The position numbers and the translations under genes were made by a program. A DNA stretch of 64,000 bases, taken from the NCBI GenBank assembly GCA_016165875.1, contig JABBOT010000001.1:43576847-43640846 (forward strand), given 5' to 3'. This stretch comes from Acanthopleura granulata (Eukaryota > Mollusca > Polyplacophora > Chitonida > Chitonidae). Every line of letters starts with the position of its first letter. The first letter of the stretch is position 1. Shown here piece by piece: positions 20,899-32,059 of this stretch. Below the pieces are notes generated by a model that saw only the letters and a list, made by a program, of their open reading frames with translations, searched no databases and had not been told where the DNA came from.

Positions 20899-21180
20899 AT
20901 GTGAGAAACACGGTTGCTGCCGCTACAGCAGAGCAGCTGTCTGCCGCTATTTTCCCCGCAAATAATCACCTTGAGTGTGATCACGTGCATGTGAATACAT
21001 TCATGCCAAGCTTCTGTTGAAGACTGATCAGCCGGCTGCACAGCACGTGCTATAATGTGAGAAACACTGTTCCTGCTGCTACAACAGAGCTTCTGGCCGT
21101 TGCTATTGACTCTGTTAATAATCATTTTTAGTGTAATCGCAGGGTTGCTTTTGAATATATTACAGCTAAGAGAATAGTGG
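20868..21180. repeat. 157-bp segment in two tandem, diverged copies
   Basis: GATCAGCCGGCTGCACAGCA and CGTGCTATAATGTGAGAAAC occur at about 20870 and again at about 21027; the downstream parts also correspond (GCTACAGCAGAGC/GCTACAACAGAGC, AATAATCA). The first copy contains the last ATPase codons, so the duplication includes the gene's 3' end plus the spacer to the next gene. Confidence 0.75.
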
Positions 21181-21233
21181 TCCATATCTCGCGCTGCTTG
21201 TGGTCTGTGACTCAAACTATTCGCCAGGCGAAT

Positions 21234-21728
21234 ATGGACGGACTGGACGAACTAATCGAAGAACTGATCGACGAAGACGCTGGGACCTCGGCTGCACAAG
21301 CGAAGCCGCCGGAGGAGACACCTCCGGTGGAAGGAGTGACAGACGATAAGAAAAGTAAAGGCCCGAAGTTGGCCGGGCGTGCCAGGGCCGCTGCCAGAAA
21401 GGTTAAACAGGAAAGACTACTTGAACACCTTCGGGCAGCCAAGGAATCACAACACCATGGTGTTTCTGTTGCTGCTACAGCAGGAAAGCAGGAGGCCCTG
21501 AGGCCACCAGAGCGGAGAGAGCCTGTTTCAGAGGGAGTTGCAAAGTAGGCGAACTGGACTCCATATATCATTGGGGGAGCAGGGCTTGCTGTTGTATATT
21601 ATATATTTACTCATCACCAGCAGCTGCCGCCTTTTCCTCTTGCTCCGCAACTACAGAAAACGGCACAAGCCACCTCTAAGTCACCCTCTGCTCTGCAATT
21701 CAAGATTCCATCGATCTTCTCCGTATGA
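21234..21728 (+). pseudogene. Small charged protein with one membrane segment, one in-frame stop
   Basis: 165 codons from ATG 21234 (MDGLDELIEELIDEDAGTSA) to TGA 21726-21728 in one frame, broken only by TAG at 21546-21548. The N-terminus is acidic, the middle basic (RARAAARKVKQERLLEHLRA), then a hydrophobic segment WTPYIIGGAGLAVVYYIFT right after the stop, then a proline-rich end. The counterpart in copy 1 is at 5667-6038. Among the least damaged Polinton genes here. Probably a minor virion or membrane protein; unproven. Confidence 0.55.
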
Positions 21729-21737
21729 AATAACAAC

Positions 21738-21910
21738 ATGACAACTCCAGCTATTGACGCTGTATCACAGCACCCATTGGAGGTGCCCTTCACAAGCTAG
21801 ACTTCATCCCCAGTGATATCGGTATGGTGCTACTGGACGTGGCCCTCGCAATGGCGACCAAGGTCATCCTAATTAAACAGGGAATCAATCCAGCAGACAT
21901 TCTGATGTAA
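21738..21910 (+). pseudogene. Small Polinton protein, counterpart of 6048-6301
   Basis: Opens MTTPAIDAVSQHPLEVPF nine bases after the previous stop and ends VILIKQGINPADILM-stop, matching the copy 1 C-terminus. Part of the hydrophobic centre is deleted and at least one frameshift lies between the ends. Confidence 0.45.
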
Positions 21911-21913
21911 AAA

Positions 21914-22290
21914 TGGTCTCGGTTCTTTGATGGTTGGAGGCGCTCTCTTAAATGCACTTGCTTTCTCAGGTAGTAACTTTCTCTTCAAAGCTCTTCGGAA
22001 TCCCGGTGTCGATGCAGAGCGTAAACGCCACGATAAGGCTATAGAACAGCTACAGGCGGCGCAGGCGGCGTGGTCTCACAAAAGAACACAGCGTCTGGAC
22101 TGGATTAATGGGGCACGCAGAGCGTACATTTCGTAATGTCGACACCGCCATGCGTGAGTTACGCTCAGCTCACGGGTATAATTCTTAGTCCCACAGGGCC
22201 CTACTGTGTCATGGGCGATTTCTATACACCGTCGGAGGGCCAAAATCAACGCGAGATAGCCTTCATCCTGCTCAGGATGGAAGTGACTGG
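21914..22290 (+). pseudogene. Small conserved Polinton protein, counterpart of 6303-6694
   Basis: Reads MVGGALLNALAFSGSNFLF, then DAERKRHDKAIEQLQAAQAA and RTQRLDWINGARRA before a stop at 22133; the C-terminal part resumes in another frame as GDFYTPSEGQNQREIAFILL (about 22208-22275). A hydrophobic N-terminus plus an amphipathic helix, as in copy 1. The stop of this relic runs straight into the remains of integrase copy B. Confidence 0.5.
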
Positions 22291-22299
22291 GCTGGTCCG

Positions 22300-22862
22300 A
22301 AGGGCTACATGAAAGGCAATGCCGCCATCAGGAAACTAGCTTTTGTTTCCAAGGTCTCTGAAGGTACAGCTCGCGATTGGTTGAAGTAGCACGCCATCTG
22401 GCAGATTTTTCTACCATCCCCACGGCATATTCCACGGCCGAAGTTTGATGTTGCCGTGCCAAACGAGGTCCACCAAGCTGGCCTGCTATTTCTACCCTTT
22501 GACACTGTCAAAAACAAGGTGAACAAACGCACCTACAAGTATGTCCTCACAGTGGTCGATGTCGCCAGCCGATTTAAAGCAGCTGAGCCCCTAACAACAA
22601 AAGTTGCTGATGTTCTTGGCCGTATCTATCAGCGGGGGAATCTGAGGTGGCCTAAACTGCTGCACGTCGACCCTGGGCGTGGGTTCATGGATGCAGTGAA
22701 CCAACTTCTGGCAAAACACAGTGTGACCGTCAAGCACGGACGAGTGTTCCATCGGAACCAAGACGTCGCGGAACGCTTCAACCGGACTTTGGCCAAGCCA
22801 ACATTTGCTCACAATATGCCCAAGAGATGCGTTTGCTTTCTGGCCGCTCTTCTCAGTGGGTG
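22300..22862 (+). pseudogene. Polinton integrase, copy B (leader missing)
   Basis: Starts abruptly at the AAIRKLA segment without the MDLPEELY-type leader, has an in-frame TAG at 22387-22389, then runs as one open frame 22456-22863: EVHQAGLLFLPFDTVKNKVN, YKYVLTVVDVASRFKAAEPL, LLHVDPGRGFMDAVNQLLAK, RNQDVAERFNRTL. The Asp residues of VVDVASR and VDPGR and the Glu of AERFNRTL are the DDE-type catalytic candidates, all retained. It ends in a frameshift after the FNRTL region. The core is the best preserved of the three copies. Tandem and co-oriented with copy C. Confidence 0.75.
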
Positions 22863-23027
22863 AAGCGGTTACCCGCAGTCGTGCCTACTAGTGTGGCCAA
22901 CCATTTGTCTATTCCTCTATGGAAGACATACTATGTGATAGCCGCAAGGGCTACTAGGCACGACATGAGTAATGAGGCTCGAGTTATTTTTCCATACCAT
23001 TTGTGTACATCGCTTGGATGTTGTGTG

Positions 23028-24050
23028 ATGATAGGGCTGCCCGAAGAGCTATATCCCGCGGTGCTAGAGGTTGACTACTGTGCCCGCCGAAACAATATTC
23101 TGGTCCTATAGCCCATGTACTGATTGAAAGCGCACAAAAGTCGCGCGTCTTGGAGACCTATCAGGCTGCTTGAATACCTTGCTTATGGTGCCTACTATCA
23201 TGGCCGACCAGTCATTTATTCGTATAACGAAGATATGCAATAGTCCCAAATGCTACTGGAGGGTCATCGCCGCCATCAAGAAACTAGCTTCTACTGCGAA
23301 GGTCTCTGAAGGCACAGCTCGCAATTGGTTGAAGAAGCAGGCCATCTGGCAGAGTTTTCTACCAGACCCACGGCATATTCCACGGCCAAAGGTTGATGTT
23401 GACGCACCAAACGTGGTCCACCAAGCTGACCTGCTTTTTCTGCCCTTTGACACTGTCAAAAACAAACTGGGCAAGCACACCTACAAGTATGCCCTCAAGG
23501 TGGTCGATGTCGCTAGCCGGTTCATAGCAGCAGATTCCCTAACCACGATGTTCTGGACCGTATCTATAAGACTCTCTTAGGTGACCCAGACTGCTGCAGG
23601 TCGAACCAGCTCCTCGCCATGCATGGGGTTTCTGTCAGGCGTGGGCGTGTGGACATCCATCGGGACCAGGGGATCGCTGTGCGGTTCAATCAGACCCTGA
23701 CAGAGCGGCTGTTCGAGCACCAATAGGCCCAAGAGGACTCCCTTCTGGACGTTCTTCTGAGTGGGTGAAGCGGTTACCCGCAGTCGTGGCGACCTCTTGG
23801 CCTTCATGAGCAAAGGCTTTCTTCTAGAGTTGGCGTTCGTTATCTGTACCAACCCGGCTGGAAGGTGGACGCCCTTGCAAGATTGATCGCGTGTGGTCCC
23901 TGAATGTGTATCGACTCAGGCGCTCGGTAAATAAAACCCGATTAGCCTGTGTTGTACTACCCTGATGTACCATCGAATGGCCCGCAGTGGGGGTTTGTCC
24001 GCGAGGAACTTCTCGTGGTGCCACCTGACACTCAGCCCCAGCCTCATAAG
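23028..24050 (+). pseudogene. Polinton integrase, copy C (leader to C-terminus)
   Basis: Begins MIGLPEELYPAVLEVDYCAR at 23028, is broken in the leader, then is open from 23170 to 23580 with YWRVIAAIKKLASTAKVSEG, a complete QAIWQSFLPDPRHIPRPK linker and YKYALKVVDVASRF. The chain then shifts frame: the second Asp region is damaged, and RDQGIAVRFNQTL has Val where copies A and B have Glu, losing the third catalytic acid. It continues to VGVRYLYQPG and a C-terminal part reading GFVREELLVVPPDTQ near 23990-24030. It is the only copy with both ends. It meets polymerase B tail to tail with about 70 bases between. Confidence 0.7.
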
Positions 24051-24121
24051 GTCCACCGTTAGAAGCTCAGCCTCCTGGAAGGGCTTCTTTGTGTCCATAG
24101 GCGAGCTTGCCCACCCCATTT

Positions 24122-26790
24122 TCAGCTTTCCACAGCTTGGAATCGAAGGGTGAGAGCAATACCTTTGGTCAGAAGGTGCCCGTAGATGCGATGGTGCTCT
24201 GACCGCAGGACATCCAGGCGGAAGGTCTGCCTTTCGAAGAGAGCCTCTTTGTACTGCTCATGTCTGATATGCTCTTTCACAACATTCTTTTTAACACCTT
24301 TGGCCTTATGGATGTTGCGTCCGCTGGCCTCAAGGATGCTATACATCTTAGGACGCAAGTCAACCTACTCGGCGATCTGGCGTCCAGAACATTTATCCTT
24401 CAACTTGCCTAAAACCTTGTTGTTTGCAGTAGAGTGGAATGGGTGATCCAATTGGTAATCGGAGGTGTCATAGAGGTGTGCATGCTTGACCATATCCTTC
24501 TTTACATCTACGGTCTGGATCTCGAGGAGTAGGCTGTCCGTGTCCCCGTAGAGGAGCTGGCAGTTATCTCCGAACTGAGGCTTCATCTTTTTGTAGTAGA
24601 GGTCGTACATCAAGTTCCTCAAGAGGTCGAGGAAGCTCATCCCGACATAGAGGGGGCTGTTGAGGGTTAGACGGCTTTGTGAACCTGAGTCGCTGCCAGG
24701 TCGTCGCCGAAGATGTCGGCTCTGAAGAAGGCTGGTCAGGCGACAAGGCGCCTGAGTTGTCTTCTTCGCTTGCTCGCATGAAGATAGAATTGTTCATGAG
24801 CTTCTAGAGGCCCTTCTTGAAATCAGTCGTCTCTTTTTCCTGGAGCTCGGTATTCATTCGGGTGTAGGGATCCATCAAGGGGCTTTGCCGGAGGCGTAGG
24901 GCACGATGGATATTTTTCAGGCGCAGAGACAAGTTGTAAGTTGCGTTAGTACAGCACATAGCGTTCCTTATAGTGATGGTTATGGACCAGCTTCTTCACC
25001 TCAGTAGGCGCTACCCCTACGCCAAGGAAATTGTGCTGGTACTCCGACATCCACTCCTTGGGAACGACCATGAGCTCTGGGGCTAGTGGGTAAGAGTTGT
25101 GCACCTTATGCAGGTCTTCTGGGTACTCCAGATCCGCTTCCAAGATATAACCCTCTGGGTTGCCGCCGGATGCTCTGCGATGGTTTTTGCGAGTTGATGG
25201 GAGGATGGTTTTCCTCCGTTTTCCCACCGGAAGCCACCTGTTGGTAGCAGCTGACTCATCGCCCAGCCGTAAAGGTTGCTGGCATCCAGGTACTGGATAT
25301 AGCTGTTAGGTTTCTTTGGGTCATAGCCTTCCACTCTGGGGTTGTTAGCACGGGCGAGAAGCTTAGAGACCATAAACATATCCCGTCTCATTCCTCGATG
25401 TAGAGGTGCTGGTCGTAGTCTGTCAGCAGTTCAAGCTCTATACCTGTTTTCTTGAGGAGAGCATCCCAGGAGAGACCAGGGCTGGTGTAATAATGCGCTG
25501 GGCCTAGGCCATACTGCCAAAGGCAGGTTTTCCGAAACGTTTCGAAAACATCTGCCAGCATTTGCAGTCAAAGATCTTCAAGACCTCCTGCGCAAGGGCA
25601 TAATCCTCATCCCTGATGTGTGTGTCCGAAAGTTTGCTGTGAAAGGCCTCCTTTGTGGGAAGCTGAGGCTCATCAAACGTTGTCAGGAATTCATGTACTC
25701 ATATGGGTAAACACATTTGCTCATAAGCAGTTCACGTCTCTGCTGGCTTGGTTCACACCGCGCTGTCATCTGGAACGCCTTTGATTCCTTGGCTTCTACC
25801 AGCTAGTTGAGAGAACTAGAACCTGGCGCTGTCGATGCAGCGGAGCTGCTCCAGGGAGAAGGAGATGTATTTTTCGATGTTATTGGGGATACAACTTCAC
25901 CTTCGAGATCGCCTGCATCAGCAGGTGAGAGTCATAGCCCTGCAAGTTGTGGAAGACCAATGGGATTGTGGTGGTTCTGGCGCTTAGCCGCAGCTTCAGG
26001 TTGCAGGCGTTTTGGTGGTGAGCGCTTCGAAGTCGACATAGATGATGTAAGGGGTTGGGAGCTGCTTCTGGTGGTTCTGGAAGGTGAGCTTGTTTTTACC
26101 CTCTTCCGGCATCTCCACTCGCACAGCTGTCTGGCCGATCCCGCGGCACTCCGGTTTGTGGGCTTCCAGCAGGTCTTCCCTAGAGTATCCATAGAGGCAA
26201 TGCTCGCAGAAGTACTTTCGGCCTTTATAATTGGACTGATCATAAAGCCGGTGGTTAAGATCCTTAATCCAGGTGTAGTGGAATTTACAAGCCTTCTCGA
26301 ACAGCAGCAGGTTGATCCGAGGCATGTAGCTGGGCTCTTTGCTGAGCCGGTGTACAATGACGCGTTTGTCCCAGCCGAGGACGTTGAAGGCTAGGTGGTT
26401 TTGCTTTTCAACTTTTGGGATCTGGGAGGTAGGAGTTGGGGTTCGAACCCTTCAAAGTTTAGGCCATCCTCAATTGGGTATTTGCTTGGTCTCTGAGGGT
26501 TTATGGCTGCAGGAAACAGAGCTGACCGGAGTGCCCATCGGAGGCAGTGGTCATCTTTGTTTTTCACGTTTACGACTGCCCTCTTGTTCCTTACAGCTAC
26601 TGGTAGCGCTATGTACGATAAACCTCTCGGCGGCTGGTATCGAGCGATGTCCAGCCATAAAGTTTCCACTCCATCTACGATCCATCCTGACCCTCTAAGC
26701 GTCCACTTTTCAATAGTCTCCAGGATGTCAGGGAAAGAAATTCATTTCATCTAGCAGCTGGTCTCTGTATGCATCAATTGTGGCCGCCAT
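24122..26790 (-). pseudogene. Protein-primed DNA polymerase B of Polinton copy 2
   Basis: Likely start at 26790 (MAATIDAYRDQLLDEM). An N-terminal segment ends near FEGFEPQLLP; then YMPRINLLLFEKACKFHYTW with a zinc-binding-type CEHCLYGYSRE...HKPEC segment (26130-26300). The 3'-5' exonuclease motif I is YVDFEAL (26020-26045); polymerase motif A is YLDASNLYGWAM (25258-25300); motif B remains as KLMNNSIF (about 24785); motif C is YGDTDS (24535-24555). It ends HRIYGHLLTKGIAL then ES-stop at 24122. At least five stops or frameshifts and a missing stretch between exonuclease and motif A (25400-26000 poorly matched). About 2.67 kb, near 890 codons, shorter than typical for the family. It replicates the element from a terminal protein primer. 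Confidence 0.8.
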
Positions 26791-27450
26791 GGCGGTTATA
26801 GATGGATATACGGTAGACACACGTTCCTCTAAATGGAAATTCTGTTCGCGGTGATCAGTCGAAAAGAGGATAGAGGGCTTACGGCCCTACAAACACGGGC
26901 ACCTTTTTTGCACAAGCTGACCGCTGCTGGAACAAGGGGGTGGATATTATTTGCTCGGGCTTCGATTCTAACCAGATATTTTTGAGCCCGGTCGGCACCG
27001 CAAGGCCCGCATGGGTGAGCCTCTGACTGTGTCCTGATGTTACACCTTCGAGAGGGCGTCGGTATGGGGGAGTTCCTGCGCATGCGCTCATGATGGATCC
27101 TACAGAAATCGCCAAGGCAGCTTTTTCCGCACTGCTTTCATGGGCCGGTGATAAGCCATTCACAATTACGCTGTCCTTTCATGATCATTGGTATACCATA
27201 CCCACACTTTTCTCTACTTGGAGCGACGATTGGCTTATGGGAATTATCGTTGAATGTGAACGCCCGTTTGTCTACATAGATATAAGGCAAAAAGTTGTGT
27301 ACGCGAACACCCGTCTACATAGCTGTAACAGGGGCTGGGAGGGATCTCTGATTGTGAACGCCCGTTTGTCTACATGGATAATTGGCAAAAGTTTATGTAG
27401 ACAGACACCATATGGCTTGATGTGGTCGGAACACGGGCTGGGGGGGGGGG
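26791..27450. other. Right subterminal part of Polinton copy 2
   Basis: Upstream of polymerase B. A plus-strand frame from 27090 (MMDPTEIAKAAFSALLSWAG) shares its first 13 residues with copy 1 at 10268-10305; beyond that it is unrecognised and probably decayed. No helicase remains are seen, unlike copy 1. The terminal-repeat-like GGAACACGGGCTGGGG lies at the end. Confidence 0.4.
27250..27400. repeat. 99-bp spaced repeat near the right end of Polinton copy 2
   Basis: TGTGAACGCCCGTTTGTCTA followed by CATAGATATAAGGCAAAAAG at 27255 is repeated at 27354 (TGTGAACGCCCGTTTGTCTA, CATGGATAATTGGCAAAAG), with a shorter third trace CGAACACCCGTCTACATAG between them. Confidence 0.7.
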
Positions 27451-29770
27451 CAAGCGCGAAGTGTGCCAGAACCTTTATTTTGTATACTACTATTCGTATT
27501 TGTCTACCAGAAAAAACACACCATCTTGTTCCTGCAGTTCACTACCCGGTACAAATTTCCTTGTCCGATCGGCATAAAAAGGAGAAACGCTCCCATAATG
27601 TTTGCTAAATGCTTTGAGGTATTTGAAGGGCTACAGTGGGTGAGTAAAACCAGATCAGCGATGTGGAAAACGATCACACGTAACCGGTGAAATCCGGCCT
27701 CTTCTCAGTTTACCATATTTAAGGCTTGAATACATATTGTATCACAGTTCATGTAAATATAGAAACAGTAGCAACTTCTGTGTCCTCACGAACCTTACCT
27801 TAAGCTTAATTAGGTAGAATTTCCTTTTTTCCCCGAGTGTCCCTGTACCATTACCGAGAAATCATTCTTTAGATACGTTTCATGTAAAATTCAGAGCGAA
27901 TATTGCCAACATAGGCTTACCAATTTCCAGCCTAAGATCTTACCAAGAAATTAAAGACCTAGCAATTCAAAATAAAAATGGAGTATAAAGAACATTCATG
28001 TTTGCAGATCGATACGTAAGCCGGAAAACTGTACCTTGCGCGTTCATTCATCGTATGTATTAATTTGGCTGTTGGTCCCTAAGCTAATTATCGACGAGTA
28101 GCTCTTTTCTTATGGTTAGAGGCACTACGGGATGTATAAACATCGTTTTCATTTAAATTATCATGCACGTGGAAAAAATATAAACGGTTACGAATGAGAT
28201 ACATAAATTAATTTTTGACAGTTTATAAAGTTGCATGGTCCACGATTTGGATATTCCCTATATTTATACGCCTATAACTATAATATTCGGTGTCTTTTAA
28301 ACCTGTTGACTGTTTGTCTTGAAGTCACTCCGTCCTAATTTATAAATGTACATCTGCATTAATGGTTTGTCTTCAGTGATGCTTTGTAGACTAGAGGTGC
28401 CATTGTCGTGCCATTTTACGATGACAAGATTTGCAAATCCAAACATTAAAATGAAACCCATTTAGAGCAGTTTGAGTCAGTGAGTGCTTGCGGTTTAACG
28501 TGGAACTTAACAATTTTTCAGTCACATGACGATCGACATGACAGTTTGAATAACTACGTCGAGTGAGAACGTACTTTCAAAAATGTTTACCTTTTCAGGC
28601 CATAAATGTGTTCACGAAAGTTCTTCTTTTTTGTTTTATAGACTATACTTAAGAACACTAAAGAGAAATAGTTCTCAAGCAACAAGAACGGTCTACGCAA
28701 AAACCCTAAAATGAAACACTTAAACTTAATTATGAAGGGTTCAAGACAAACAACATCATGACATTTAAGGAATCGTGTGTCATTCACTAGTGTGGTGGAA
28801 TTATAGCCACGTGTACATTTGTCCTTGGAACAGTCGGTCATGCCATCTGTAACCCAATTCGGTTCGCGGGTTAAGATAACATAACATTTCCTTAATCCGC
28901 GATTTGGGTCGTCCTAAACAGCTGTCACATGGCACTATATCAACCACCCCAGCTATCATTAGATTTACTTCCACAGCCAACATAATTTTCCACGGTAAGC
29001 TCTTTAAGTCCATTCCAATTCCTGTGATACCAATACTCGAACGATGTTCTTGTGGTATATTTGATTCGTAATTTATGACCTGCTCAAGAATATTTCACTT
29101 ATATGACGGCAGTGAGGATTGTGGATTAGGAAAATAGGACAGGCCTCAGGATATTCATCGTACGGCTTCAGGTAGGTATCTGGTAAACCTTTTGCTTTAA
29201 AGCTGCTGTTGAAAAACGGGATCTAGATTTGAGCCGTGCATCCTCTCGGTCCGTGAAATGATTGATTGACTGATTGATTATTGTTCAGTTTTTCACTCAT
29301 ATGAAGACGAAGAGGTTAAGGGTTGGAGGAACCTTCGCCATAGTTTCCTGGAAAACCGTTTGACATGAAATTGCAGTTAAAACTCAACACCTAAGTGGTC
29401 AAGGATCCGACAGTCGTAACAAGCCAGCGCTTTAAACATCTGAGAAATCGAGGCATCTACCAACGAATGAGGTACGTTTCCCCCTGCAATGGAAGCTCGG
29501 GTCCAAACTGGAATGATCCTTGTTTTCTAGAAATGCACGAATACTACTATGACATACAATTGAAAAGCAAAGCAAAGAGTACATGTAACATGACCACAAT
29601 GGACAACCCAGCGTCAACAGCGACGTCACCAAGGACTCTAGGGCGGTGGAGGCTCGGAATCCATATACAGCACAAGTTTCTTGAAGAAATATCACAGTAA
29701 CAAACTGCAAATAATTTCACGTCAGTTACATTTTCACAGCATGCAACGTTTCTTTTCAGATCCCCCAAAC
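27451..29770. other. Intergenic and 5' region of lyase gene 2
   Basis: No coding gene is supported. Dispersed-repeat fragments occur at 28475-28530 (GGTTTAACGTGGAACTTAAC, AATTTTTCAGTCACATGACG) and 29080-29125 (CTCAAGAATATTTCACTTAT, a SINE piece). A good splice acceptor (TTTCTTTTCAG at 29750-29759) eleven bases before the lyase Met suggests an upstream untranslated exon that I could not place. Confidence 0.45.
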
Positions 29771-31980
29771 ATGGCTGTCGACAGTAGGGTAGCCTGTGTG
29801 TTGGTCTTGGTAATCATGGCAATCTCTAGCAGTTGTAAGTATTTACTGATTAGCTTATTTGACTGATGCTTTACGTTGCACTAAACAATAGCTCACCTGG
29901 TGTGACGATAGTCGGAATTTTGGCGCGTGGAGAAACCGTGGGAAGAGCCCGGAGGAAATCACCGTCCCTTATACCTGGTGCCTGACAAAAATACTGGCTT
30001 AAAGCTAAAATTTAACAGCCGTAAGTAGAGAGGACTTCTGTGAACGATGCTTTGTGATATGATCCATATATGCGTGAAGGTAAAGTAAAGGTAAACAGAT
30101 AAACCCCTTAGTTTAATTTCTTGGTTAATATTTACTTAATACGAATAGTATATACCAATTCTACAAGGAGGCCTGAACTACCGCGTTACACATTATGAGA
30201 TGAAGAGGTAGAGTGCTTTACAACTTGTATGAAAGAGTTATTAATAAGCAAGACATCGAATTATCGCTGTTCAGAGAATCGCTATACAAATAAAAATTCC
30301 TGGTAGTTATTCGTCCATTTATGGTTCTAGTTGGTTGTTATCACTTTCTCCCACGTTAGAAGTGCGGTTCACAGATGGTAACACTTGGATTCATTCTAAC
30401 ACTCGATTCTCATGTTTAAAATCTCTGAAACCCTGAGAAAAATTGTCTGGTATTATCATCTGCCATGTCCCATATTATATCCCACAACGTACTGCTGGGG
30501 GACGTGGACGTGGCAGAGTACTTAAGATATTTGCATTTCAGTCGTTAAGGACACGCGAGACACAGGTTCATTGCCATTCTCGGACAAGGAATTTTCGAGA
30601 TCACCGATAGTCTTGGAAACCTTGACAAGTCGTGCAGTTTTTGTTCCTACTTGGTCGCACGACTACGCCCTGGTTCCCCCAGGTTATGATCCTATCTATG
30701 AGCTTCTTTCTCCATAAGGCGGGTGTTTTCGAAATGAAATTTTGTCTTGTGCGTCATCGGCCAGATGCACAATATCATCCTAGTTCCCGATCTTGACACG
30801 TACGCCCTGGAACGAGCAAAAATTAATGCTATGCGATTTTTTAGGCAGTACAGTGTGATAGAAAACGGCCAACTGAGGTAGTTTTAATCCAAATCTTCAC
30901 TGAAAAACTGTGGTGTTTTAAATAAGGCACTTGAGTTATCTATTGGATTCTAAATAACTTGTTTTGGCGCCGTCTTCAGATCTTTTCCCATTGTAACTTG
31001 CCAAAGGTTGGTGGCGTTGTCCCGACACACGGCTTCCTCCACACGGAACTTGTCGCATAAGTGAAAAATTCTTCAGTACGGCGTTGAAGAACTTTACAAA
31101 ATTATGCTGCTGACCACCTTGTATATTCTCACACTTTTAATATTTAAGAAACACTAACTTCCAGTCACATGTATGTATGTACGTATTTGTTGTGTTCATT
31201 TTTTCAGACGCTAGAGTGCTTTGGTCGTTAACGAGCTTTCCTTCAAGTGACGTTCTAAAAGATTTCCATGCTGACCACTCCTTTGGCGATGATAATATGG
31301 CCATTGTCAATGACCCCGCCGGAGGTCATGGCAAGGTCCTGAGGATTTTCTACCCCAAAGGTTCCTACAAACCTTCCCACCATCCACAAGGAGGCTCTCA
31401 GTTCTTTTCCGAACCGATTAGCACAAGATCCTCCATGACTCTTACCTACGACATTTACTTTCCGAAAAACTTCGACTTCGTCAAAGGCGGCAAGTTGCCT
31501 GGGTTGATGGGAGGCACGACAAGAACATGTTCGGGCGGCCGGGACTCCAACCACTGCTTTACGACGAGATTCATGTTCAGAAGCCATGGTGACGGTGAAG
31601 TCTACTTGTACGCTCCGCATGACCAAGAAAGAGACTTCTGCGACCGCCATGATGTCATCTGTAACTTCGACTACGGCCATTCCATGGGCAGAGGTTCCTG
31701 GAAGTGGAAGACGGGAGTGTGGCAGACCGTCAGTCAGCATGTCCACCTGAACACGGTCGGCAAACACGACGGTTACCTCAAGGTCTGGGTGGACGGCAAG
31801 CAGGTGTACGAGTCCAGAAACCTTCTGTTTCGCCGCGAGAACAAGGTGGAGATCACGGGAATGTATTTCTCCACGTTCTTCGGTGGCGGGGACTCCAGCT
31901 GGGCCACAAGGCACGACACGTACACCTACTACAGGAACTTCTACTTCACCGACGACGCACATCCGCATATAGTTGGCTAG
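29771..31980 (+). CDS. Secreted PL14 alginate lyase, gene 2 (two coding exons, 278 aa)
   Basis: Exons 29771-29834 and 31208-31980 join at a phase 1 GT..AG intron to give 278 residues. The signal peptide is MAVDSRVACVLVLVIMAISS. The mature chain starts near ARVLWSLTSFPSS and is close to gene 1 throughout. It holds the PL14 signatures YFPKNFDFVKGGKLPG (KGGK lysines 114/117), EVYLYAPH (the tyrosine pair), TTRTCSGGRDSNHCFTT, CDRHDVICNFDYGHSMGRGS and STFFGGGDSSWA. The enzyme should cut alginate by beta-elimination outside the cell, likely in the gut of a seaweed or biofilm feeder. The whole mature domain is one exon; gene 1 splits it. Uninterrupted reading frame and intact motifs suggest a working gene. 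It lies downstream of Polinton copy 2 in the same orientation as gene 1. Confidence 0.9.
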
Positions 31981-32059
31981 TTACTTGTCAGCAATGTCGT
32001 TACACGCAAAACAGAAGGCAAGAAAAAAAATGTTGCATACATAAACTAGGATCACACTG

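Larger units (their letters stand above)
17400..27450. mobile_element. Decayed Polinton/Maverick-type element, copy 2 (left end missing)
   Basis: About 10 kb related to copy 1. Homology to copy 1 starts near 17400, inside the minus-strand structural gene, so the left end is lost. Order: structural relic (minus), divergent relic (plus), coiled membrane protein (minus), major capsid (plus), packaging ATPase (plus), three small genes (plus), two tandem integrase copies (plus), DNA polymerase B (minus). Capsid, FtsK/HerA-type ATPase, integrase and protein-primed polymerase together define Polintons/adintoviruses. No Ulp1-type protease was recognised. GGAACACGGGCTGGGGGGGG at about 27428-27450 resembles the GAACATGGGCT plus G-tract of copy 1's terminal repeat and marks the probable right end. 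All long genes carry stops or frameshifts. Confidence 0.8.

Noticed and set aside
25807..26394. 195-codon plus-strand frame
   Set aside because: Antisense to polymerase B, whose exonuclease motif and zinc-type segment lie on the minus strand here.
31255..31968. 237-codon open frame on the minus strand
   Set aside because: It is antisense to the PL14 exon of gene 2, which has family motifs and splice sites; the open frame is a codon-bias shadow.
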